Part shown: piece by piece, positions 11,664-23,039 of the stretch | Layout of the letters: each line of letters starts with the position of its first letter | Position numbering within the stretch: position 1 is the first letter of the stretch | Source of the DNA: Imbricaverruca yamaguchii | Taxonomy: Eukaryota > Arthropoda > Thecostraca > Neoverrucidae | Assembly: GCA_034440575.1 (NCBI GenBank) | Contig: JAOTOL010001662.1 | Coordinates: 3,748,501-3,812,500, forward strand | Direction: 5' to 3' | Length of the DNA: 64,000 bases | Translations under genes and position numbers: made by a program | The notes under the pieces: model-generated | The model's database searches: none | What the model was told of the DNA's origin: nothing | What the model saw: the letters and a program-made list of their open reading frames with translations, nothing else

Positions 11664-11800
11664 TTCTTACTGAAAGCGAATTCATCTGCATGGATTAGGT
11701 CGCTATCGAGAGAGGATCCACTCTTGGCCGACTGGGTCGATATCAAAAGCGAATCCTTCCTTGGCCGACTGTATCCTTACCGAGAGCGAATCCGTCCTTG
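11664..11800 (-). repeat. decayed 37-bp tandem copies of the Ig exon's 3' edge
   Basis: The sequence around the exon end (GCGAATCC at 11786) recurs in decayed form at 11749, 11712 and 11676, spaced 37, 37 and 36 bp. The copies contain parts of the coding end, and the farthest also retains a GTAAGA donor-like sequence. They lie immediately downstream of the real donor site on the minus strand. Confidence 0.65.
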
Positions 11801-11915
11801 GCCCATTGCAGCTTGCCGACCTGGTGATGAACTTCACACCGTAAGATGGCGCTGTCTCCTTCCACCACGCTGGTGTTGGATGGCCGGACCCGGAACCGCT
11901 GCTGCTGACTCAATA
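11781..11915 (-). CDS. internal exon of a nephrin/Hibris/Sns-type immunoglobulin adhesion receptor
   Basis: A 135-bp exon read on the minus strand. It is preceded by a pyrimidine-rich acceptor (CTCCTCCGTTTCAG) and followed by a GTAAGG donor. It enters with two bases of a split codon, continues for 44 codons and leaves one base of the next codon. The peptide begins LSQQQRFRVRPSNTSVVEGD and contains RCEV (the B-strand cysteine of an Ig fold) and LQWAKDGFAL (the core tryptophan of strand C). This combination is the start of the first Ig domain of the nephrin / Sticks-and-stones / Hibris group; the related Kirre/Roughest proteins are a less good fit. In that family the product is a type I membrane protein acting in cell-cell recognition, such as myoblast fusion or filtration slits. 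The second half of the domain, with its partner cysteine, must be in another exon, which I did not find in the window. Confidence 0.8.
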
Positions 11916-11940
11916 CTGAAACGGAGGAGGGACTCATTAG

Positions 11941-12020
11941 ATAATGACGCTGTCTCCCTCCACCACGTTTGTGTTGGATGGCCGGACCCGGAACCGATGC
12001 TGCTGACTCAATACCGAAAC
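11941..12020 (-). pseudogene. partial upstream duplicate of the Ig exon, inactivated
   Basis: The first ~75 bp of the exon and its acceptor are repeated 98 bp upstream on the minus strand. The acceptor AG has become GG (12014-12015), and the frame reaches a stop codon shortly after the GDS motif. The duplicate ends before the cysteine codon. It is therefore not usable as an alternative exon as it stands. Confidence 0.72.
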
Positions 12021-12264
12021 ACCGCAATACGAAATATGAATGAGGGCGTAAACAATACAATCCGTCGCGAAAATCACATACGATAAACATCTGGAATATT
12101 TCTGCGAACATCAAAGGCAAGTGATCAAAAGCATGCTCAATCGACGTTGTTGAATACATCTGCAAGTCGATACATATGTTCAGGCATGGATGCGGGGAGC
12201 AAGCGGAGGGGCTCCAATTTATTTGAGACAGCTTGCAGTTTTTCTTCCATGTCAGTTAGTTAGT

Positions 12265-12310
12265 GATTTGGGCTTAGGGACGCATCGACTGTTTCGGTCA
12301 TACCGCGCCC
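12265..12310. repeat. dispersed 45-bp hairpin motif, copy 2
   Basis: Preceded by TTAGTTAGTG; reads ATTTGGGCTTAGGGACGC, then ATCGACTGTTTCGGTCAT, then ACCGCGCCC. One of the two best-conserved copies, nearly identical to that at 16438. Confidence 0.75.
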
Positions 12311-13286
12311 ATTTCTCCCAAGTCAAATGGCTGGAAAAAGGCGAGGGCAAAGAACGCTTTCTCTATTGGGGCATCACCTTATTTCAATACTTTGAAACTT
12401 CGTCTGAGTTTGATCGATCTGAGTGAGAATTTTGCAAGTTTCAATCAAACTGTGTCCGTTCATTAATACATGCACTAACATGTTAATGCCACATTTAATA
12501 TCCATTGCAAGTTGCAAAGCGTTACAAGTTGTAACGCCTTGTATAAGATTGTATTATTATCCGTATTGTAATCAATAGCTATTGTATCTAAACTTACAGC
12601 TACTTTCAGCTCTTACATGAGGAGAGTACAGCCTATTTAGGCAGCGACCATCTTCTGAGTGGAACTAGAAAATGGCCGATATCTGAAATAATGCCAAGCA
12701 TGGCACTCTACTCGATTTTGGCCCCATGCCGAATGCAAGGTGTTCTAGCATAAGCACGACAGTGGTACTGCTTTGTGCATTCTGATTCCAATTCCTTTCA
12801 TTGATATGCCTGTTGCAAGGCTTGGCTTGGGATCCCTTTGCCGACAGCAAAAAGCAATAAGTAGCATACCCATCGTGTCCGGAGCAGACATTTCACGCTC
12901 ACGACGAGCACAAATGTCCAGCGCAACGATTACGTGAACATATTTCGAAGTCAATACGAGAGGTGCATTACATTAATTACTAAGTGCATTCATTTCATTA
13001 ATGCCATGCATTCAAAGGCAAATTGTGCAAATATTAATCACAAATGTAGCAAGTCATTGCGTTGCAAAACGAAAGCCTCTTATGCTATGTGTGATTCATG
13101 GTCAAAGGCATCCAAGCAAGGATCCTAAATAATGGACAAACTGTCGAAAGCATAGAGGGAATGGATTCGAAGGTTGAGCAACAGTCTGGCTCCACTCAGC
13201 TGGGTCAGCTTCCAATCAGTTCCGATTAAATGATCGTGCTGTTTTCGCTCGTGTTATATGGGAACTATTTAGCTGCGCCCCTCCCA
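12311..13286. other. non-coding, nothing recognised
   Basis: AT-rich single-copy DNA with no supported feature. Confidence 0.45.
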
Positions 13287-13297
13287 ACTCTGTATAT

Positions 13298-13359
<62 letters not shown>

Positions 13360-13366
13360 GTATGCA
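13287..13366. repeat. (ATAC)n-(AC)n-(AT)n compound microsatellite
   Basis: Short blocks of ATAC, then about 12 AC and about 11 AT dinucleotides, followed by ATGC-rich sequence. Confidence 0.95.
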
Positions 13367-14604
13367 TGCATATATCCATATATGTATGCAAGTGGCAGTG
13401 TATCTGATAGAACATTGGAATCAGTAAAAATTCGGCAATGAATCTTGGAATCGCATCCCGTTCTCGTCGTGTTACCACGTATTTCGAAGTGTGCAATACC
13501 GGGATTGCACTTGCTTTCCACGCGTTGCCATCGGAAGATGGTCGTCGGTCGAGTAGTCGTGGTGTAATTCGAGACATTCTGAATCCGTCTATTAATCGTG
13601 GCCACCTATCCAGCCGTCCTGTCACACATTCAACGATCCAGTTGAGAGGTGGCCCATTAATCTATCTCGGCGGAACATCGGCAGATATTGGCGGGTCAGC
13701 CACCTGTCTTCACATCCGTCCATCGATGTTGTCATCATCTCCTGAGCTTCTGCCGTTCATCTCGGTATTTTGCACTCATCCGGTGGTTTCAGTGGTAAAC
13801 TCAATGCTCCCGGTATCAGTGCTGCAGCCTTGGCGGCCAGTCCAGCGATCTTGTCATGTATTGGGCAATGTTGGCGCTTGTCCTCCGATCTTGGTGGGAG
13901 AGTCTTGGCGACTATCTTGGCGACTCATACAGCGATCTTGGCATCCAGCCAGCCAGCCGGCTGCTTCAGTCGGCTGGGTCTCGATGGCCGCGAGATCACG
14001 CAGCTGGTCTGGTACACGTCACATGTCAACTCAACACATAAGTCTCGCACCTGCAGGCCAAGGTCTCAAGAGCACGGCTTGGCTGGTCATTACAATGCGC
14101 ATGCTTGTATGCACCTGAAATCAGAATGACACACTACAATGAAAATGTGGAATTACAGAGAGCGTGTGTAACAGTGCGGACAGCAAAAACTTCAGCCAAT
14201 AATAAGACACCACAAAACAATGCGGGTGCGCCTCCAACTACAAAAAGACTCGCCACAACAGTGGACGACCGTGAATTGCAGAAGCAAGAAGGGTATGCGG
14301 TGGAGGGGTAGACAGTACCGCAGCTCGTCAACGGTACTGTCTTGTCACAGGCAGGTGTAGGCCCGCGGCCGGCCGTGTCTGCGGGGGGCGCTAATGACAC
14401 GTGCTCGGGTGTGGATCTGCGACACTCGGCTGCCGCCAGGAGACACCAGAGCTCAGAGGCCGCCCAGTCCGGCGGTGACCGGCCGCCAGGAAGTCCGCTC
14501 GATGGCCGACGGACGACATTCGTCGTCGCCGGCAGGCCAATGAAGAAGGAATCTGCGAATCCGATTTGATTTGCGCCCGATTGTCTTTATGTTCGTGGCC
14601 GGGG
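13367..14604. other. no gene recognised; one unconvincing open frame
   Basis: A 226-codon frame runs from an ATG at 13438 to 14118 on the plus strand. It has no domain I recognise, and its second half is made of imperfect CGATCTTGG/TTGGCGAC repeats (about 13840-13945), so I do not call it a gene. A chance frame is the simplest reading. Confidence 0.4.
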
Positions 14605-15036
14605 CTGTCTGCCTGTTGGTGGTCGGTGTTGTCTGCCTGTCGGTGGTCGGTGTTATCTGCCTGTTGGTGGTCGGTGTTGTATGCCTGTCGGTGGTCGGTG
14701 TTGTCTGCCTGTCGGTGGTCGGTGTTGTCTGCCTGTTGGTGGTCGGTGTTGTCTGCCTGTCGGTGGTCGGTGTTGTCTGCCTGTTGGTGGTCGGTGTTGT
14801 CTGCCTGTTGGTGGTCGGTGTTGTCTGCCTGTTGGTGGTCGGTGTTGTATGCCTGTCGGTGGTCGGTGTTGTCTGCCTGTCGGTGGTCGGTGTTGTCTGC
14901 CTGTTGGTGGTCGGTGTTGTCTGCCTGTTGGTGGTCGGTGTTGTCTGCCTGTTGGTGGTCGGGCTGTCTGCCTGTCGGTGGTCGGTGTTGTCTGCCTGTC
15001 GGTGGTCGGTGTTGTCTGCCTGTTGGTGGTCGGGGC
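14605..15036. repeat. 24-bp minisatellite, about 18 copies
   Basis: Units consist of GTCTGCCTG followed by TTGGTGGTCGGTGTT or TCGGTGGTCGGTGTT; two units have ATCTGCC or ATGCC variants. The TTG/TCG alternation forms blocks, suggesting amplification of groups of units. With a 24-bp period both strands are open; one frame gives a hydrophobic Val/Cys/Leu repeat, which I regard as an artefact. Confidence 0.93.
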
Positions 15037-16437
15037 TATGCGGCCCCATCAGAAGTGGCTTCACGGGCCGTCTATCGACGACTGAGAATGCATCTCGGCG
15101 GGTGGGCGTCCTGCGATCTCCGTCAATTGATGGATGACTGGATGGATGGATGTGTTCATATTCGAGGAAGGGCGGACATAGGACGGCCACGGACGCTCGT
15201 GCCACCCCCGGTCATCTCCGAGCCGTGGCGTGGCGACTTGTGGCGACCACTAGACGACCACGGACTCGCGCTACGCCAGCGGCCTTCTCAGATCCATGGC
15301 GACGCTGGCCCATCGACGTCCACAAGGTCGGCCCGTGCCCATTGTTCGCCGCCCATAAGGTGGGGAACGGTCGCATGTCGCGATACGGCGGAGTCGTACG
15401 AAAATAGGCGTAAAGGAAGCGTGAAGGCTCGGCGGTGCGCGCTGACCATTATCGGCAGACGGACCTTTCCGTCGGTGTTCGTGTGGAACCGAATCCTGAC
15501 AGTCGCCTCGCCAGCTGCGGCTCGCGCGGAACGACACCGTTTCCCTCACAAATCGCCGGACGTCTCCGACGTCATTGTCTCGCACAGTCACGGCGACGTT
15601 CGGGTAGGAAGAGATCGGTGAGCACCGTCAAACACTTGAAAGCTCCTCACGGGCGGCGTATACTGATGCGTGCGGTATTACTTGACCCTTTTCTTCGTCG
15701 CCAGTCCCTTGAATTTCGAGCAAATCACTGGCGAAATTGTGTCACGTTCCGGCCGAAATGCGAGCTAAATCTGGTGGTGGGTGGTGGCAGCTGAAATCTC
15801 TGCTTTCTGAGTCCTGCATTTGCAGTGCTGTGTGTTAGCCCTCATTCGGTATTTGCGGCGCGCGTCTTATCGAGTGACGAGTTTTCCCGCGCCAAGAGAA
15901 AATAACCCAACGTGACGCAACTGAACTCACTTAACTAGCAGACGAGATGCCCGTTTGTTTCACGCATCCCACATTTACCGGGAAGTGGATTTGTGACTGG
16001 TGGCCACGACAGCTCTGACATACAGCCGGGACTGACTTTTCCGGTCGCGCCTGTGCCCTCGCCGACCGTGGGAACGACTAGGCAGCGTGTCCGGCAATTG
16101 CGGCCCCCGTGAGACGCGTCGTATTTTACTCCCAATAAACGCGGCGCGCCGGCGGGTCCGATTGGCTCATTGCCGCCGCGGCGTCCATTCCTGGCGTGTC
16201 TCGGGACGCGTTCGGCGCTGGCGGCCGCTGCCGAGCCGGCGCCGACACTCGGAGACACGTCGCGCCGCCGCCGAACGTGCCGACACCGCCAACGCGCGAA
16301 CACGCCGTGCTGCGGCCGGCGCCATCCCCCGGCTCAGGCACCCCACGCCAAACAACCGCGTACCACTCAAGCGGATATGTCAACAATTTTCACAGATAAA
16401 TATTCTTAAAGTGTGCACTGATATTCTGTTTGGTCGG
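15037..16437. other. CpG-rich block without a recognised gene
   Basis: 15040-15620 and 15935-16370 are dense in CpG, with many short overlapping frames in all phases. An inverted CCAAT box (GATTGGC) occurs at about 16160. It could be a promoter region, but no start site or exon can be tied to it. Confidence 0.4.
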
Positions 16438-16484
16438 TTATTTGGGCTTAGGGGCGCATCGACTGTTTCGGTCATACAGCGCCC
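16438..16484. repeat. dispersed 45-bp hairpin motif, copy 3
   Basis: Reads TTATTTGGGCTTAGGGGCGC, then ATCGACTGTTTCGGTCAT, then ACAGCGCCC. GGGCGC and GCGCCC can pair, with partial pairing of ATCGACTG and CGGTCAT inside. The best copy in the window. Confidence 0.78.
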
Positions 16485-16535
16485 ACTGATATGCTGCTTA
16501 TGAATAATATCCACGTGTGGGGATTATTTATTGCA

Positions 16536-16606
16536 CATTGCTCAACCAAGAAGTCAAACATTGCTCAATTCTGAAGTCAAACATTGCTCAACCCTGTAGC
16601 CAAACA
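16536..16606. repeat. 27-bp repeat, 3 copies
   Basis: CATTGCTCAAC...AAGTCAAA is repeated three times with small changes. Confidence 0.75.
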
Positions 16607-18426
16607 ACAATATAATGCATGCATAATTGGCAGCAAAATTGCCACTGCCTGCCTGAGTATAGCTGATGCTTTTCTGTATGTCGTGTCCAGCAGCACGAGC
16701 TAGATGGCTAGAGCACGACCATGTCGAGGTGTCGCCTCCACCTGGGCCGATGACTCCCCGCTCCAGGTCGAGCAGGAGGTCAACACCGAGCCGGCGTACA
16801 TTCGCCGATCAGCTGGCGGCCGTGTTGGAGGAGCCCGTTGGCAGCAGCCCCGGGCCCGTGCGGCTGCCGAGAGCGACTCGTGCCCCGCTGTTTCCATCTG
16901 TGTGACATCTGGCGCCGAAACACGTCGTCCCCGGGCAAATAACTTCACAGATTGCGTGAAAGGTGGGACGGTAAATTGCCGCTATGCCGGGAGATAATAG
17001 ACTGAGCAGTGCAATGGAGTTTGGGACATTAGACTGTGAACAATACGAGAAGAGAGCCTGAAACAGTCGAGATATTGGACCGTGAGCGCGAGCAGTACAA
17101 TAAAGTTAAGGAGCTTTGGATATGAACGCCACAATGGATCTAGGGACATTAGATTATGCACATCACCTTAGATGTAGTATTTTCAGAGGCCAGGATGGTA
17201 GAACAACAGCCATAGTTAAACCATGGAGACTCGTTGGCAGCCATGCAAGGTGGTCATACACAGCCAGCATAAGTAGCTCAAGCGCACCACACATCACACA
17301 AGCCGAGTTTTCTTCCCCGCAGCCGCCAGAACGGGACCTTCACTGCGCTGTGATGGCTTGAGGAGGTTGAGGTGCCAAAGAGTGTTAATGCCCCTTCTGT
17401 ATTAGCGCTATCGCTGGTGTGTAAGCGACTGCTAAATTATGGTAAATTATGTAAATATGGAGCATAAAGAGCCGGAGGCGTCTCTTCCTAACTCCAATGG
17501 CACCACTGTGCTCATAGTCAACGGTGCGTGCTAGCTTTATCCCTTTACTATACAACATAAACTGTGAACAACTTACGTTTGCCTATCTGGGCAGCCAACA
17601 CAATAGCCCACCAGTCCGTCATCTATCCAGCTGCACCATTGGTCTGGATAACGCACAATCATCTCTGATACGGGCTGTACACTAAGTTCATATTAGCCTG
17701 TCAGTCAGTGCCTGTCAGTCTACACTACATAAATGCATCAGTGCTGGCCGTGCTTAGTTTCTTACATAACTGCGCCAGTCCATGCAGCTACATCCAGCGG
17801 CCACCAGCGCCAAGGGCGATGCCCATGCACATTATTGACAACGAACTGGCTCTGGAGCATTCATTTCCAACTCTGTGCACCTACCTGTTTAAGTATGCGG
17901 TGGTAGTTCTCATGGCATGATGAAAATTCGTCTGAGCTATTCAAGCCCATGCATCTACTTCGACACATTTGCATGTTACTAAGGCACTGCTACCCGGAGT
18001 CTGGGTGTCACCATACACCTGTTGCTATGGCAATATCATGGCATCATAGCATAGTAGTATAGCTAGCCCGTGATGGGAATACGCATCACTTATAGGTGAC
18101 GGCATTATCTTCAATTCCACCATTAATGCGAACCAAATCCCGTTGCTATCATCAAATTCGTTAACATGGGTGCCTATGTGCTGGTACATTTTAAGCCATA
18201 TCCAATACCACCCCCTCCAATATTCTATGCTGGTGTGTATTAGTAAAATATACTCCAATATACTTCTAAGCCATGGTATGGTAAAATATACATGCTCAAT
18301 GACTTGCGAAATCAACCTCCATTCAACAGCAGTAAAATACAACGGAATACTTCTCGATTCATTTAAGCCTTCTAGAGAATATTTGCCGACATTGTCATAG
18401 GATCAAGACACGCGACCGCACGCATC
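16607..18426. other. non-coding, nothing recognised
   Basis: Mixed composition. Two diverged copies of GGGACATTAGA(C/T)T (17028 and 17143) suggest a weak old duplication. No exon supported. Confidence 0.4.
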
Positions 18427-18672
18427 ACGTGCGCATCACATGTGGGTCACGTGCGTGTCACGTGCGTGTCACGTGCGCGTCGCGTGCGTGTTACGTGCGT
18501 GTCACGTGCGTGACGCGTGCGTGTTACGTGCGTGTTACGTGCGTGTTACGTGCGCGTCGCGTGCGTGACGCGTGCGTGTCACGTGCGTGTCACGTGCGCG
18601 TCGCGTGCGAATCACGTGCGCGCTACGTGCGTGACGCGTGCGTGTTACGTGCGTGTTACGTGCGTGTTACGT
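18427..18672. repeat. 11-bp GC-rich minisatellite, about 22 copies
   Basis: Units are variants of TCACGTGCGTG (TTACGTGCGTG, TCGCGTGCGTG, ACGCGTGCGTG). Many contain the palindrome CACGTG. The 11-bp period makes an 11-residue pattern in every frame, so the apparent protein is an artefact. Confidence 0.92.
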
Positions 18673-18870
18673 CCGCAGTCGGCGCGCACCGGTGCCGGAC
18701 GCCGATGGCCGCCCAGACCGGCGATCTGCCGCCCGGCGAGTTACGAGGTGTCCGTGTCGGCTCTGTGTCCGTGTCGGCTCTGTGCACCGGCCGGCAGGCC
18801 GTGCAGCCACGCCGCCAACTGTGCACAGTGCACGGCACACGACGTGCACACACACCTGGCCATGAATGAT

Positions 18871-19342
18871 CCGAGCCGATCCGAGCCGAGCCGAGCCGAG
18901 CCGAGCCGAGCCGAGCCGAGCCGAGCCGAGCCGAGCCGAGCCGAGCCGAGCCGAGCCGAGCCGAGCCGAGCCGGGCCGAGCCGAGCCGAGCCGAGCCGAG
19001 CCGAGCCGAGCCGAGCCGAGCCGAGCCGAGCCGAGCCGAGCCGAGCCGAGCCGAGCCGAGCCGAGCCGAGCCGAGCCGAGCCGAGCCGAGCCGAGCCGAG
19101 CCGAGCCGAGCCGAGCCGAGCCGAGCCGAGCCGAGCCGAGCCGAGCCGAGCCGAGCCGAGCCGAGCCGAGCCGAGCCGAGCGAGCCGAGCCGAGCCGAGC
19201 CGAGCCGAGCCGAGCCGAGCCGAGCCGAGCCGAGCCGAGCCGAGCCGAGCCGAGCCGAGCCGAGCCGAGCCGAGCCGAGCCGAGCCGAGCCGAGCCGAGC
19301 CGAGCCGAGCCGAGCCGAGCCGAGCCGAGCCGAGCCGAGCCG
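18871..19342. repeat. (GAGCC)n pentanucleotide satellite, about 94 copies
   Basis: Almost perfectly uniform GAGCC repeats over 472 bp. I see one substitution early in the array (GGGCC at about 18971) and one loss of a base (GAGC) at about 19180, which shifts the phase once. Every frame on both strands is open as repeats of Ala-Glu-Pro-Ser-Arg or Leu-Gly-Ser-Ala-Arg. The uniformity points to recent expansion. The unit does not match the usual arthropod telomere repeat. Confidence 0.97.
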
Positions 19343-21097
19343 TCCGCCGGTGCACGGCCGACGTCGGCCGCACCCACCGGAAATCGGCTGCACGTGCTGG
19401 CCGGCAGCCCGGTCGTCGCGCCGCCGCCGTCGTTGCCCATGCTAATGGCATGCATGCATTCATAGCGGCGGTGGTTGGTGTCGCGCAGTGGCGGCGTTGT
19501 CTATCGATGGCGACGCTCGCGGTCCGCAGCCGGTGGAGGGGACGGCCTCCAGGTATACACGGTGACAATCGCCGGACGAATGCGACCTCACCGCCGTAGC
19601 TGAGTGGGGACTGACGGGTGTTGTACGTTAACCATCTCGGAGACATGTGACCAATGGAGCCGGGAACTACAGCAAGTGGGCGGGCTAGATTACGCGCATT
19701 CTCTGGGTCAGGAGGGTAGCGCGGCTCCAGCTGAGATTGAATTCTGGGTTCGTGCATGGAAACACAGCGCTGAGTTGGCGTCGGTTGTCATAATTCAAAC
19801 GAATACTTTGTTGGATATTTCATCTCTTGCGTGATAAGGTTGAATAAGAAAATACAAACTTCAAGCTCGGCTTTGCTGCAGATTTTCAGGAGGCTTTTAC
19901 GCCGTGTTGACGATGAAAATGCAATCCAGTGGGAGCTAAGAAGCTCTCTGTCACCCGCGATTGGATTAGATAACGAATCGATGTCTGGAACCAGCAATAC
20001 GACAGAGCTGGAATGTCGCATAAACAACCGGCATGGCATGATACAGGCTAATCCGATTCCACTTGGATATGAGAAACGGTTCTCCCAATCAAGCCAAGTG
20101 CCGTTATGGATGATCGCTTTCAGGGATTTTTTATCGATCCATAGACAATGAATTGTCCAGCTTGTCGCGTGTTTGCTGTGCGTGAACAATACTACTGTAC
20201 GTTCACGAATACTTCATGTAACAACATATATAAATTCGCACACGTAAATGGATATCTGATTGAAAATCGAGTCAGCTTGTGCGCTTACTTTTTCCTACTG
20301 GATTGACAACATTGTCCGAATCACATGTCTATGTTTTGGATTGTGATTATGCAGAACCTCTCCAAAATTCACACACAGCTATAATACCAAGAAATAAGAC
20401 GCACGTATCATTGATGAAGCTTCTGCTCGTTCGCTATGACATATATTTTAAATGTCATTGGATGATAAAAACCCACTTCCTCCATAGACACAGGACGTTG
20501 GCCAAAATATCACCAATGTCTCGTTTCTCACACGGTATTCCGCTCCACCAGACGAGCTGGGACATTGGCTGGGATGCCATCTCTACACATTTCCCTTGAA
20601 GTCTGAGGATGAGGTGGACCGTGGCGAGACTGATCAACAGACCAGGTCGCACCACGCGTCGAGCGGCGCGCCGATGCTGGACAGGGCATGGCGGGTCTCG
20701 ATCGACGAGTCTCGATCCTCCAATAATAATAATCAGCGGCGATAAGGCCTAGCCGCCTGGCCAGCCGAGCCGGCCGCCAAAATTCCGGAGACGGATGTGG
20801 CGCAGACCGAGGCTGCAGACGGGCGTGACGCGGCCGGCCGCGGCGTCCGTCGGACGTGGTCGACCGTCGGCAGCGACGCACGCCTGCCGGCGGTAACCGT
20901 CCGGCGAAGACGTCGTCGGTCGCGCCGCTGGAGCGCTCGCCGGTCAAGCCGAAGGTGCGGAAAATGTTTCGCTCGAATCGGTGCCCGTGCCGGGTCGGTG
21001 GCTGCATACAAATCCGGCGCAATCAGTGCACTCCGTGCACGGCACCGTTGCATTGCTTTGAATTAGAGGCGTCGGATAATTTGACTTCATGAGGCGC
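19343..21097. other. no gene recognised; CpG-rich at the right end
   Basis: 19840-20600 is ordinary AT-balanced DNA without a supported exon. 20630-21050 is CpG-rich with overlapping frames in all phases. Confidence 0.4.
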
Positions 21098-22622
21098 CAA
21101 CCACGGTAGCAGAGGAGGCCGGGGGGTCGGCGGTGACCGCTGTCAGTACCAGCCACGGTGGCAGAGGAGGTCGCGGGTCAGTGGTGCCCGCTGTCAGTAC
21201 CAGCCACGGTGGCAGAGGCCGGGGGTCGGCGGTGACCGCTGTCAGTACCAGCCACGGTGGCAGAGGAGGTCGCGGGTCGGCGGTGACCGCTGTCAGTACC
21301 AGCCACGGTGGCAGAGGAGGTCGCTGGTCGGCGGTGACCGCTGTCAGTACCAGCCACGGTGGCAGAGGAGGTCGCTGGTCGGCGGTGACCGCTGTCAGTA
21401 CCAGCCACGGTGGCAGAGGGGGTGGGGGTCAGCCACGGTGGCAGAGGAGGTCGCTGGTCGGCGGTGACCGCTGTCAGTACCAGCCACGGTGGCAGAGGGC
21501 GGGGTCTACCAGCCACGGTGGCAGAGGAGGCCGGGGGTCGGCGGTGGCGGTACAGCACGGTGGCAGAGGAGGTCGCGGGTCGGCGGTGACCGCTGTCAGT
21601 ACCAGCCACGGTGGCAGAGGAGGTCGCTGGTCGGCGGTGACCGCTGTCAGTACCAGCCACGGTGGCAGAGGAGGCCGGGGGGTCGGCGGTGACCGCTGTC
21701 AGTACCAGCCACGGTGGGGCGCGGGTCGGCGGTGACCGCTGTCAGTACCAGCCACGGTGGCAGAGGAGGTCGCTGGTCGGCGGTGACCGCTGTCAGTACC
21801 AGCCACGGTGGCAGAGGAGGCCGGGGGTCGGCGGTGACCGCTGTCAGTACCAGCCACGGTGGCAGAGGAGGTCGCGGGTCAGTGGTGGTGGCCGCTGTGT
21901 CAGTACCAGCCACGGTGGCAGAGGAGGTCGCGGGTCGGCGGTGGCCGCTGTCAGTACCAGCCACGGTGGCAGAGGAGGTCGCGGGTCGGCGGTGGCCGCT
22001 GTCAGTACCAGCGGGGGGGGGGCCACGGTGGCAGAGGAGGTCGCGGGTCAGTGGTGGCCGCTGTCAGTACCAGCCACGGTGGCAGAGGAGGTCGCGGGTC
22101 GGCGGTGACCACTGTCGTACCAGCCACGGTGGAGAGGCCGGGGGTCGGCGGTGACCGCTGTCAGTACCAGCCACGGTGGCAGAGGAGGTCGCTGGTCGGC
22201 GGTGACCGCTGTCAGTACCAGCCACGGTGGCAGAGGAGGTCGCTGGTCGGCGGCACCCCTTGTACCAGCCACGGTGGCAGAGGAGGTCGCGGGTCGGTGG
22301 TGGCCGCTGTCAGTACCAGCCACGGTGGCAGAGGAGGTCGCGGGTCAGTGGTGGCCGCTGTCAGTACCAGCCACGGTGGCAGAGGAGGTCGCGGGTCGGC
22401 GGTGACCACTGTCAGTACCAGCCACGGTGGCAGAGGCCGGGGGTCGGCGGTGACCGCTGTCAGTACCAGCCACGGTGGCAGAGGAGGTCGCGGGTCAGTG
22501 GTGACCGCTGTCAGTACCAGCCACGGTGGCAGAGGAGGTCGCTGGTCGACGGCAGCCGCTGTCAGTACCAGCCACGGTGGCAGAGACCGGGGGTCGACGG
22601 CAGCCGCTGTCAGTACCAGCCC
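21098..22622. repeat. 51-bp minisatellite, about 30 copies
   Basis: Units contain GTCAGTACCAGCCACGGTGG followed by CAGAGGAGGTCGCGGGTCGG and a short CGGTGACCGCT link. Many units are shortened by loss of AGGAGGTCGC or of the link, so lengths vary. 51 is divisible by three, so long Ser/Gly/Arg- or Pro-rich frames are open on both strands but are broken by the short units. Confidence 0.95.
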
Positions 22623-23039
22623 AGCTGAATCAGGCAGACACAGTGGAAGTACAAACAGAGCCTGGGGTGCCGGCAGTCTGTAGGGTGAGGGTGGGGGGTC
22701 TTGGCCTGGGTCCGCTACCGCCGCCGACCGGGCCGAAAACGACCCGTACTGGAAGAGGCACGCCAGACAGCCGTGCCCACCCATCGCCTTGCACGTGCTG
22801 ACGGGCAGGCACGGAGCCACCGTCCGGCACTATCCCGGCGGCACCGCCCGGCGGCAGCCTCCGACCGTGAAGCGATTGTTTCCCGGCCGCCTCCGACCGG
22901 CCAGTAGGCTTGTCACGTACACACCACACAGGTGCATCGGAAGCGCGCCCACCTGCACACTCCTCTGTGCAGACATTCTGGGCGAGGCTGGTGCACCCAT
23001 GTGGCCGGACAATGAATTGTCGACGACACGGGGGTGTGC

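Noticed and set aside
13438..14118. 226-codon ATG-started frame
   Set aside because: No recognisable domain, no splice context, and internally repetitive second half; likely chance.
14566..15621. 351-codon plus-strand frame with a hydrophobic repeat relative
   Set aside because: It arises from the 24-bp array and CpG-rich flank; the hydrophobic Val/Leu/Cys repeat in another frame looks like membrane segments but is too regular and unbounded by a gene structure.
18871..19342. Telomeric or subtelomeric repeat
   Set aside because: GAGCC is not a known telomere unit and the array is internal, with unrelated sequence on both sides.
18741..19757. Frames of 338-360 codons on both strands around 18.5-19.8 kb
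   Set aside because: They are generated by the (GAGCC) array, which has no stop in any frame.
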